From contig JAJQDI010000009.1 of the NCBI GenBank assembly GCA_021202275.1, positions 472,004 through 536,003 on the forward strand: 64,000 nucleotides of DNA, written 5' to 3'. Below are positions 55,666 to 64,000 of the stretch, one piece after another. Within the stretch, counting starts at the first letter, position 1. Each line of letters begins with the position of its first letter. Source of the stretch: Bacteroides sp. Its GTDB lineage: Bacteria; Bacteroidota; Bacteroidia; Bacteroidales; Bacteroidaceae. The position numbers and the translations under genes are program-made. A model generated the notes under the pieces. The model searched no databases. It saw only the letters and a list, made by a program, of their open reading frames with translations, and had not been told where the DNA came from.

Positions 55666-56976
55666 ATGATACACTCACCTTACTGGGAAGAACAGATCGA
55701 AACCATGGACCGCGACAGCTTGCAGGCACTGCAACTGAAACGTCTCCGCGCCACCATCGCCCGTGCTGCCCGGTCTCCCTATTACAGCAGCGTATTTACC
55801 CGACACGGGATCAGCGCGGAAGATATCCGCACGCCGGAAGATATCCGCAAACTCCCCTTTACCACCAAAGCCGATATGCGGGATCATTACCCGTTCGGAC
55901 TGGTGGCAGGCGATATGTCGGAAGAGGGCGTGCGTATCCACTCTTCCAGCGGCACCACAGGCAATCCGACCGTAGTGGTGCACTCGCAACACGATCTGGA
56001 CTCCTGGGCCAATCTGGTGGCCCGCTGCCTCTATATGGTAGGACTGCGCCGCTCGGATGTATTCCAGAACAGTTCAGGTTACGGCATGTTTACCGGCGGA
56101 CTGGGATTCCAGTACGGAGCCGAACGCCTCGGTGCGCTCACCGTACCGGCTGCCGCGGGCAATAGCAAACGCCAGATCAAGTTCATTACCGACTTCAAGA
56201 CCACCGGACTGCACGCCATCCCCAGCTATGCCATCCGCCTGGCCGAGGCTTTCCGCGAAGAGGGGATCGATCCGCGCAGTACCAGCCTCACCACCCTGAT
56301 CATCGGTGCCGAACCTCATACCGACGAACAACGCCGCAAGATCGAGGAGCTACTCAACATCAAAGCCTACAACTGCTTCGGACTCACCGAGATGAACGGT
56401 CCCGGTGTGGCCTTCGAGTGTACCGAGCAAAACGGCATGCACCTCTGGGAAGACTGCTACTGGATGGAGATCATCGACCCGGAGACCGGAGAGCCCGTAC
56501 CCGAAGGAGAGATCGGCGAACTGGTACTCACTACCCTCGACCGGGACATGATGCCCATGATCCGCTACCGCACGCGCGACCTCACCCGTATCCTGCCCGG
56601 ACCTTGCCCCTGCGGACGTACACACCGACGCATCGACCGCATCAAAGGCCGCAGCGACGATATGTTCATCATCAAAGGGGTGAATATCTTCCCGATGCAG
56701 ATCGAAAAGGTCCTGATGTAATTCTCCCAGCTGGGTAGCAACTATCTGATTACCTTAGAGACCTGCGACAGTCAGGATGAGATGATCGTAGAGGTGGAGC
56801 TGAACGACCTATCGACCGACAACTACATCGAACTGGAACAGGTCCGCCGGGAGATCACCCGACAACTCCGCGACGAGATCCTTGTCACACCCAAACTCAA
56901 GTTAGTGAAAAAAGGCTCCATCCCCCAGGCAGAAGGCAAAGCGGTACGTGTGAGAGACCTGAGAAACAACAAGTGA
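55666..56976 (+). pseudogene. paaK: phenylacetate-CoA ligase, split by an in-frame TAA
   Basis: Full length would be about 436 residues. The AMP-binding signature is present (VRIHSSSGTTGNPTVVVHSQ), and so is the C-terminal adenylate domain GRSDDMFIIKGVNIFPMQIE. At 56719-56721 the frame reads IEKVLM then TAA and continues FSQLGSNYLITLETCDSQDE to the natural end at 56976. The family usually has Q here, so CAA to TAA is a single change; a stop would remove 84 residues. The enzyme makes arylacetyl-CoA from the acid, ATP and CoA, matching iorAB. Real mutation or base error cannot be told. Confidence 0.8.
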
Positions 56977-57106
56977 TTTACGATTGAAAATACAGAATCG
57001 TTTTAAGTGATAAATTTTAGTTTCTGGATTTCTTTAGTTAGATGTTTTCCAGATCCCCAGGATACTTAGGACTTAAAACTCAGAACTTATAACTCAAAAC
57101 TTAAAC

Positions 57107-57676
57107 ATGGAATTACTCCGCAAACGCATCCTGCAGGATGGCCGCAGCTTCGAAGGCGGCATACTGAAAGTAGACAGCTTCATCAATCACCAGATGGACC
57201 CCGTACTGATGAAATCCATCGGGGTAGAATTTGTCCGTCGCTTTGCCTCTACAGGGGTCAACAAGATCATGACCATCGAGGCCAGTGGCATTGCTCCGGC
57301 CATCATGACCGGATATCTGCTCGATCTGCCCGTTGTATTTGCCAAAAAGAAATCGCCACGTACCATCCGCAACGCGATCTCCACCACCGTGCATTCCTTT
57401 ACCAAAGACCGGGACTACGAGGTAGTCATCAGTGCCGACTTCCTCACGCCACAGGATCGTGTCCTGTTTATCGACGATTTCCTGGCCTATGGCAATGCCG
57501 CGCTAGGTGTCATGGATCTGATCCGCCAGTCCGGATCCGAACTGGTAGGCATGGGATTCATCATCGAAAAGTCTTTTCAGGACGGACGCAGGATCCTGGA
57601 AGAACAAGGGGTACGGGTAGAATCACTCGCTATCATAGACAACCTGTCCGATGGCCGGATCACGATCCGTGAGTAA
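57107..57676 (+). CDS. xpt: xanthine phosphoribosyltransferase
   Basis: 189 residues, the usual length. Phrases [39 protein letters not shown] and the PRPP-loop region [17 protein letters not shown] are those of Xpt, which converts xanthine and PRPP to XMP. No purine riboswitch is visible upstream; the leader carries AACTTATAACT repeats. Confidence 0.92.
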   Translation: MELLRKRILQDGRSFEGGILKVDSFINHQMDPVLMKSIGVEFVRRFASTGVNKIMTIEASGIAPAIMTGYLLDLPVVFAKKKSPRTIRNAISTTVHSFTKDRDYEVVISADFLTPQDRVLFIDDFLAYGNAALGVMDLIRQSGSELVGMGFIIEKSFQDGRRILEEQGVRVESLAIIDNLSDGRITIRE

Positions 57677-58072
57677 AATACCTACCCCAACTCTGTAAAA
57701 AAAGCCATTTCGCACGGAAAACCATCTTTTCCCAACTTATTTCAACAGACTCTATCAAAGCACGACTCTATGATGCAAACAGGTACTACCTTTGCCGAAC
57801 AGAAAAAGTGCCCCCGCTCCTGTCGTTCTTCTTCCGGACAAAAGAAAGAGAAACGCGCGGATCTCCTATTGCTGTATCATAGCCATTCATATATCATGCA
57901 CGATCGATCTGCCGCGCTCAAACTCTCCCTTTGTGTAAAAGAGTGAAAGAGCGCTGATCTCTGACCTCTCCGACACGACCGGCTGATCCAGTATCCGGAA
58001 AACAATCTTTATTTTGTTCATACTGAACCGGATCTTCCACACCTTATAGAAATTCTACCCAAACAACCCAAA

Positions 58073-58198
58073 ACCTTCCCTGAAAACCTTTCCAACTCTT
58101 CAGGGAAAGTATACAAACTCTCCAAGGAAAGTCTGTCAACCTTCCAAGGAAAGTCCGGACACTCTCCAGGGAAAGTGGAGAAAGTCTCCAGGGAAGAA
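58073..58198. repeat. array of 16-bp palindromes, exact 22-bp period (array 2)
   Basis: Six units start at 58073, 58095, 58117, 58139, 58161 and 58183, with the same consensus as at 4280-4405: ACTYTCC-NN-GGAAAGT plus 6 bp. It lies between xpt and the RHS promoter D, 280 bp before that promoter. Non-coding by its 22-bp period. Confidence 0.8.
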
Positions 58199-58477
58199 TT
58201 TCCCTGTCTGGTTATTTTTTTATTACATAGTTTATTGATCTGTTTATCCATCAAAATCACTGGGGAAAACATACCTTTTATAGATCGTTTTCGCATTTTA
58301 TACGATTCTTCCTGGAAATGAATCCTCCTGTTTTCATCTCTCCTTCCTACCCAAATGCCCCCACATGATCACATACTCCGGAAGTTGCTTCAAAAAAAGT
58401 TTATTTTCACATCCAACTCTCAATTAAACGACAACTAACTACATACTTATCCTCAAAAAAGAAGAAAAACTATTTTT

Positions 58478-58568
58478 TATCATGACCGGATAAAGTTTCA
58501 TGATGTCACTTTATCCGGTCATGATAAAACACGCATTTTCTGCTTCTCATTTTTTATACATAATTTTC
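58478..58568 (+). promoter_or_regulatory. triple-heptamer activator-type promoter D (RHS operon)
   Basis: TATCATG (58478-58484), CATGATG (58499-58505) and CATGATA (58520-58526), exactly 21 bp apart. TTTC (58537-58540) ends at the same 21-bp offset as in promoters A and C, then 20 bp, then TAATTTTC (58561-58568). The outer region is also a long inverted repeat around TTATCCGGTCATGATAAA. Leader to the first RHS ATG is about 66 nt. Confidence 0.7.
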
Positions 58569-58640
58569 CTCCGGATTTAGAAAAATTACCGGTAACTCTC
58601 CCAATCCTTACTTTCATACATAAAAAATAAAAAAGCTCAC

Positions 58641-61600
58641 ATGAAAAGAATAATTTTGATTTTATGGATAGCCTGTATACAAGCTATCACCGTCTTCGGA
58701 CAATTTATCAGCCATACTCCGGAAATCGTTCCGGCCTCTCCTCAGGCAGCCGCCATCAACAAATATGGCGACTATCCTGTTTCTCACTACACAGGTGTAC
58801 CCGACATAACGATCCCTCTGTATATCATTCAATTGAAAGAATTTGCCCTTCCCATTACGCTATCTTATAATGCCTCAGGCATTAAAGTGGAGGAAGAAGC
58901 CAGCCGGGTAGGACTGGGATGGAACCTGAATGCGGGAGGAGCCATCACCTCTAAAATTTTCGGAAGTCCGGACTTCACTACCCGTTCGTCTTCCTATTTC
59001 AACAGTAATATCACAGATCTCATGAATGTGTTCCAGATCACAGCTCCTGTGATACACAATTGCCAGAGACCTTTTATGACAACCAGTGTCCTGCCCGACA
59101 GCAAATACTGGGATATGTTGTTCAATCCGGACAACTGGGATCTCTGCCCCGACCAGTTTTTCTACTCCTTTGCCGGACAGAGCGGAAAGTTTGTGATCAA
59201 TCATTCCGGAGAGGTAGTGAAAGCTCATACGGACAACCTGGAAATTGAACTGCTACGCACTACCAGTGGAGTGATCCGTCCTCTGGGATGGCGTATCACA
59301 GACGGTATGGGAAATGTCTATACGTTCGGACAGGAAGAAAAGATGAGACCGGAAAACACTCCGACCACCTGGTACCTGACACAGATAAAGACCTACTATG
59401 GCGAAGAGATCAACTTCAACTACAATGTAAGCACGAGCTATACCTGGTCGTACGGACATTTTGTGCAATACAGTACCAAACTGGAACCGGGAGAGCTGCC
59501 ACTGAAAAGTTTTGAAGTGATTTCCCTGACTTCCATCACCTTTCCAAACGGTAAGATAGATTTTACCTACAACAGCATCCGGAAAGATCTTTCCTACGAA
59601 AGAAGTCTGCAAGAGGTGAAGGTCACCAACTCTTCCAACACAAAGATCAAACAATACCGTTTCAACTACGACTATTTTGTTGCCAATGCCGGTGGAAAAG
59701 AGGTGATGACCATCGAACGTATACACTCCGTCTATGGAAGCAATAAGAACGGGCTTCTTTATACGCACGACTGGAACAAGCATCGCCTCAAACTGGTATC
59801 CATAGATGAGATCGGTAGCAGCACCAGTGACAAGTTGACCACTTCATTCACCTACAACGAAACAAGACTCCCCACCAAACTGGCTACCGCACGCGATCAC
59901 TGGGGATATTACAACGGAGCCGATAGCAATTCCAACCTGCTGGCGCGTTTTTCCTGCAACAACCGTCCGGAGGGAGAGACACCTGCTATCACCAGTGGAG
60001 GAAGTGCCAACCGGGAAGCAGCAGAACAATGGGCACAGGCTTTCGCACTCAAAGAGATCACTTATCCGACCGGTGGAAAAACCCGGTTCGATTTCGAATC
60101 CAATAAATACCTTATAGAAGTTCCGACAGAAGATCCGCACCGCAAGCGGTTTATGTATAGTAGCCACAGCATCGATATGTCGGAAAATCTCTCCAATGGC
60201 AAACGCAACGCAGAATTCACTACAGAGGATATCAGTTTAGGCCATCCGCAAAGCAATCAGATCGGTGTTACGTGGAAGATCACACTGGCCAGCTATTTTC
60301 ACAGCCGCCCTTATAATGCGGTGGCACTCCTGGAATTTATCGATAAAAAAACCTCCAGAGTAGCTTACAGCAAACAGATCGGGATAGAAGAGTTTCCGGC
60401 AAACCCGCCTCAGAATTACACAAAAACTCTGAATCCACTTAGCTTCAGTCTGCCGGCTGGCGATTATACGATCAAAGTATCCGGTGCATTGAGATTCTAT
60501 TTCGACGAATTTGAGATCAAGATCGCCTATACTTCCGATGCCACAGCTTTCCTGGCCAAGAATGTACTGGGTATAGGAGGTGGATTGCGGATCAAGCGGA
60601 TCAGTAACCTGGATGAGAACAAAGTACTGACCGAAAAAGAATTTTCTTACGGGCCGTACGCGTTTAATCAGAAAATCAAAGAGTATGTAGAGAATTCCTA
60701 CGGACGTCTGATGTATCATCCCAACTACCAGACCCGGCAGGAGCCCGGAGATCCCTCCTACTCCTCGGAAGGAATACGTGGAGAGGGATATTCCGTAGGG
60801 TACAGTCAGGTAGATGTCTGTGACATGGAAAACGGCAAAATGATCTCCAAAACGAGTTATAACTTTTTCAATAAACCGGACAAGAACCTGTGCTACAACT
60901 GGTATCCCTCTAACTCCCTGTTGGAAAAGGCCTACGATCTCAATCCTCCGGGCATAGACACGTATCGCCATCCGGAAAATGGCACGCTGACCCACGAATA
61001 TATATATGCCGTCAATCCGACCAGTGAATCTGCCATACTGAAAAAACTAACTGTTTATACATACAATTACATTCAGAGTGAAGAGGTGTGGGGACTCAAA
61101 AAAGCATTTACCAGCGATGGGGTATACAATTACAGTGAATTGTGCAAGCTCAACTTCATGATATACGGCTACCTCTATCCGGCCCTGCAAAGAAAATGGA
61201 TACGTCTCGACCGGATAGACGAGACCGAATACGGTACCGGTGGAGTCAATTTCCAGAAGAGTACCTCTTTCACCTATGGTCCTACACACAAACAGGTCAT
61301 CCGGAAACAGATCACCAACAGCGATGGAACAGAGGAGGTTGTACATACCCTCTACCCGATCGATATTCAACCTACCACTGAATACCTTCAGAGAATGCTT
61401 TCCAAAAACCGGAAAGAAGAGCTTATCTCCGTAAAGACCGAACGCAACGGTAAGGTGTATCAGGAACGGAAGCAGATCGGTCTGTTTGGTACTCATCTGC
61501 TCTGCAAATCGGTAGAATCCAATACCGGGACCAACCGCGCATTTGAAACGCGTCTGCGCTATACGGCTTACGATACCTATGGTAATCTTCAGGGAATGGT

Positions 61601-61961
61601 AGCCGGAGAAACGGATAAAACGGTCTACCTGTGGGGATATAATTATCAGTACCCGGTAGCAGAGATCAAAGGAGCGGATTTTGAACAGGTACGCACCCAA
61701 CTTACGGAGACTTATATCAACAATCTGGCCAAAAATATGAGTGTTTCTTCTACACTCCACAGCGAATTGCGTGATAAACTAAAAAGTCTGGATGTACTCA
61801 TTACAACCTATACATACAGTCCTCTGATCGGTATCGCCCGCATGACTGCTCCCAATGGAGAAGTGACTACCTATCAGTACGATGGATTCGGACGTCTCAG
61901 TAAAATACTGAACCATAACGGCAAAACCCTGCAACAGTACAATTATCATTTCAGAAAATAA
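58641..61961 (+). CDS. secreted RHS/YD-repeat protein 1
   Basis: 1,106 residues with signal peptide (IILILWIACIQAITVFG). N-terminal region with YPVSHYTGVPDITIPLYII and LPITLSYNASGIKVEEEASR is the start typical of Bacteroidetes RHS/SpvB-like shells; later YD-type repeats (TYQYDGFGRLSKILN). RHS proteins fold to a cage that can hold a toxic C-terminal domain; here the C-terminus ends soon after the repeats, so no toxin is seen in this one. Promoter D precedes it, and the second RHS gene follows after 13 bp. Confidence 0.8.
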   Translation: MKRIILILWIACIQAITVFGQFISHTPEIVPASPQAAAINKYGDYPVSHYTGVPDITIPLYIIQLKEFALPITLSYNASGIKVEEEASRVGLGWNLNAGGAITSKIFGSPDFTTRSSSYFNSNITDLMNVFQITAPVIHNCQRPFMTTSVLPDSKYWDMLFNPDNWDLCPDQFFYSFAGQSGKFVINHSGEVVKAHTDNLEIELLRTTSGVIRPLGWRITDGMGNVYTFGQEEKMRPENTPTTWYLTQIKTYYGEEINFNYNVSTSYTWSYGHFVQYSTKLEPGELPLKSFEVISLTSITFPNGKIDFTYNSIRKDLSYERSLQEVKVTNSSNTKIKQYRFNYDYFVANAGGKEVMTIERIHSVYGSNKNGLLYTHDWNKHRLKLVSIDEIGSSTSDKLTTSFTYNETRLPTKLATARDHWGYYNGADSNSNLLARFSCNNRPEGETPAITSGGSANREAAEQWAQAFALKEITYPTGGKTRFDFESNKYLIEVPTEDPHRKRFMYSSHSIDMSENLSNGKRNAEFTTEDISLGHPQSNQIGVTWKITLASYFHSRPYNAVALLEFIDKKTSRVAYSKQIGIEEFPANPPQNYTKTLNPLSFSLPAGDYTIKVSGALRFYFDEFEIKIAYTSDATAFLAKNVLGIGGGLRIKRISNLDENKVLTEKEFSYGPYAFNQKIKEYVENSYGRLMYHPNYQTRQEPGDPSYSSEGIRGEGYSVGYSQVDVCDMENGKMISKTSYNFFNKPDKNLCYNWYPSNSLLEKAYDLNPPGIDTYRHPENGTLTHEYIYAVNPTSESAILKKLTVYTYNYIQSEEVWGLKKAFTSDGVYNYSELCKLNFMIYGYLYPALQRKWIRLDRIDETEYGTGGVNFQKSTSFTYGPTHKQVIRKQITNSDGTEEVVHTLYPIDIQPTTEYLQRMLSKNRKEELISVKTERNGKVYQERKQIGLFGTHLLCKSVESNTGTNRAFETRLRYTAYDTYGNLQGMVAGETDKTVYLWGYNYQYPVAEIKGADFEQVRTQLTETYINNLAKNMSVSSTLHSELRDKLKSLDVLITTYTYSPLIGIARMTAPNGEVTTYQYDGFGRLSKILNHNGKTLQQYNYHFRK

Positions 61962-61974
61962 ATACGATACGATC

Positions 61975-64000
61975 ATGAAACGAATTTCAATCTATATCAT
62001 TCTGTGTCTTATGGCTATCTATAGCCAGGCACAATCCACAAAACAAAACTACCGCCATACCCGTACCATGCTCAATGAAGCAGGTACCAGTTTCCTGGAC
62101 CACATAGAATACTACGACGGTATCGGGCGGCCCTATCTCACTGTGGAAAAAGGGATTACTCCTGACAAAAAAAATCTGGCCCATCGCATCGTTTTGGATG
62201 GAATGGGGCGTGAGATTCAGCAATACATCCCTACTGAAACGGACAAAGACTACCTGAGTGCTGACGAGTGGCAATCTTATTATACCGGTTCCAAAGCAAT
62301 GGATAATTACTTCTACAAAACCGTTTATGAATGTTCGACCCGGAATCTTATCACAGCGACCCATAAACCTTATTATTACTGGACCAGTGTACCCGCAACT
62401 ACGGAGTATGTATTGAACACTGCTTCAGGAGAGCTGAGTTGCAGAAAATACATCATAAATGCCGATGGAACGCCTTCACCAGATGGAGTTTATCCGGCAG
62501 GCTCTCTGCAGGTAATTAAATCTACCGATGAAGACAAAAGGGTAAGTTATACATTCACAGACAAAGCAGGACGTATCTTAATGACCCGACAAATGTCTAA
62601 TACAGATACTTATTATATATATGACGATTATGGGAACCTCGTTTACGTACTTTCTCCTTTCTATCAAGCATCTTCCAATCTGGATCGGTATGCTTATCAA
62701 TATGTATACGACGACCGGAACCGGTGTATAGAGAAAAAACTTCCGGGGTGCGAACCCATTCAATATGTATATGACAAGGAAGACAATCTGATCTTCTCAC
62801 AGGACGGAGAACAACGAAAAAATAACCCGGCTGAATGGACCTTTTATCTGTATGATAAATTCAAGCGGCTCACCGTACAAGGCATATGCAGGAATACAAA
62901 TACAAATTCCGTAAAAAACCTGTCAGTGGTATGTAATCGTACCTCGGGCGGAATAGACAATTGTGGATATACCTCCAGCTTTGCACTCACCTCTCCCACC
63001 ATACATCTGGTTACATATTATGATAATTACGATTTTCTGACACTTACCGGATTTTCCGGTGATCCGAAGTTCACAGCAAGTACAATAGATGCAAGCGGAT
63101 ACGAAACGGGAAGTGCAGCGCGTATATATGGAAGCAACAATTCTTTTGTATATGCTGTGACTCATTATGATGTCTCAGGCAATCCGGTTCATACACTTTC
63201 AACCAATCACCTGGAGGGACATGAAAAAGTGGTTTCCACATACTCTTTCAGTGGCGAACCGCTAACGATAGAAACCACTCATACAGCCAAAGGAAAAACC
63301 GAACAAAAAGAATTATATACTTATATATACGACCATGCCAATAGAAACACAAAGATCACTCATAAATTGAATACGCAACCGGCAGTCACTTTAGCGGAAT
63401 ATACCTACACTCCCAAAGGCTTTCTGGGATCCAGACAATTTCATGGGACTTCTGCCAATAAGATCACGTACGGCTATGAATCCGTACTGTGGTTAAACAA
63501 GATCCAAAGTACACAATTCACTCAGGATATCTCCCACGTAAGTGGCAGTTCGTTAGGGGATGTAGCCTATAATGGCAATATACGTGCTATAAGCTGGAAA
63601 GTAGGGAATGAATCCGTCACCCGTAATTATGGTTTCAGATACGACAATTACAATCGCCTGACAGCAGCCGAATACCAGGAAAACGGAGGGACGAACAAAG
63701 ATGCTTTTTCGGTCAAGATCTCCTACTACGATCTCAACGGAAACATCTCAAAGATCGAACGTAGAGGGAAAACCTCTCCTACAACCAATGGAGTGATAGA
63801 TGATCTGCGGATGGAGTACATTGGTAATCAGTTATCGAAAGTCACAGATTCAGCCATAGATCCCACCTATGAAGGGAATTTCAATTTCGTTGATGGCAAC
63901 AAAGGAACGGGAATTGAATACATATGGAACAAAAACGGAAGTCTGGTACAGGATTATAACAAACAGATAGCCAATATCTCATATAATTTACTAAATTTGC
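61975..64000 (+). CDS. secreted RHS/DUF6443-like protein 2 (C-terminus beyond window)
   Basis: ATG 61975 to the right edge: 675 codons visible. Signal peptide ISIYIILCLMAIYSQAQ. N-terminal RTMLNEAGTSFLDHIEYYDG resembles DUF6443, the first part of Bacteroidales RHS-repeat proteins; after that YD repeats (YDDYGNLVYVLSP, YVYDDRNRCIEKKL, YDHANRNTKITHKL). The part that normally carries a polymorphic toxin and its immunity gene lies beyond 64000. In operon with RHS 1. Confidence 0.8.
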   Translation, partial: MKRISIYIILCLMAIYSQAQSTKQNYRHTRTMLNEAGTSFLDHIEYYDGIGRPYLTVEKGITPDKKNLAHRIVLDGMGREIQQYIPTETDKDYLSADEWQSYYTGSKAMDNYFYKTVYECSTRNLITATHKPYYYWTSVPATTEYVLNTASGELSCRKYIINADGTPSPDGVYPAGSLQVIKSTDEDKRVSYTFTDKAGRILMTRQMSNTDTYYIYDDYGNLVYVLSPFYQASSNLDRYAYQYVYDDRNRCIEKKLPGCEPIQYVYDKEDNLIFSQDGEQRKNNPAEWTFYLYDKFKRLTVQGICRNTNTNSVKNLSVVCNRTSGGIDNCGYTSSFALTSPTIHLVTYYDNYDFLTLTGFSGDPKFTASTIDASGYETGSAARIYGSNNSFVYAVTHYDVSGNPVHTLSTNHLEGHEKVVSTYSFSGEPLTIETTHTAKGKTEQKELYTYIYDHANRNTKITHKLNTQPAVTLAEYTYTPKGFLGSRQFHGTSANKITYGYESVLWLNKIQSTQFTQDISHVSGSSLGDVAYNGNIRAISWKVGNESVTRNYGFRYDNYNRLTAAEYQENGGTNKDAFSVKISYYDLNGNISKIERRGKTSPTTNGVIDDLRMEYIGNQLSKVTDSAIDPTYEGNFNFVDGNKGTGIEYIWNKNGSLVQDYNKQIANISYNLLNL

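Noticed and set aside
57000..57106. Purine riboswitch before xpt
   Set aside because: The leader shows only AACTTATAACT-type repeats, with no three-way junction pattern.

Overview
The window is a chromosomal segment of a Bacteroidales bacterium, probably Bacteroides or Parabacteroides; the genus is an inference. The support is the Bacteroidetes promoter signature (TTTG, about 20 bp, TAnnTTTG) before several genes, families typical of the order (DUF4248, HU-related protein, DUF2693, RHS/DUF6443-like proteins), and intergenic AACTTATAACTT-type repeats. Much of it is accessory. Housekeeping genes are confined to the right: mltG, iorA/iorB, paaK and xpt.

Region by region. 1-15.6 kb is a non-contractile (siphophage-like) tail module: a leftward tail-tip gene that runs off the left edge, a small control region (HU-like gene, small basic helical protein, DUF4248), then tail tube, frameshifted chaperone pair, tape measure and two small distal-tail proteins, followed by two tandem lipoprotein genes and a leftover tape-measure fragment. 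15.6-19.3 kb holds leftward lipoprotein or surface-protein genes, one broken. 20.4-26.6 kb is a phage-like early region: DnaB helicase, a replication-initiation-like protein, a VRR-type nuclease, small proteins, and a divergent S24 (CI/LexA-like) repressor with palindromic operators. 26.7-27.8 kb is a membrane-anchored DNA/RNA endonuclease. 28.3-35.1 kb is a TetR / TolC / HlyD / ABC efflux operon. 36.0-50.2 kb is a contractile tail module: sheath, tube, frameshifted chaperone, tape measure, hub, spike, gp25-like wedge, LysM-like protein, baseplate J, and a fibre with 21-residue repeats. After the housekeeping block, 58.6-64 kb holds two large RHS/YD-repeat secreted proteins, the second cut by the right edge.

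No terminase, portal, capsid, integrase or lysis gene is visible. Both tail sets therefore look headless, and the best reading is an F-type plus an R-type tailocin-like locus (phage tail-like particles).

The strongest unexplained signal is a shared promoter architecture at four places: before the tail-tip gene, in the HU region, before the contractile-tail operon, and before the RHS operon. Each has three CATSATR-type heptamers exactly 21 bp apart, and the end of the -33 element lies at the same distance from the last heptamer, followed by 20 bp and a -7-like element. This suggests one activator co-expressing both tail systems and the RHS proteins. A second unexplained signal is two arrays, about 54 kb apart, of 16-bp palindromes at an exact 22-bp period.

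Several genes carry single-base lesions: both tape measures, a small baseplate gene, the fibre, the fibre-tip proteins, one lipoprotein and paaK. Either the locus is decaying or the sequence contains base errors.
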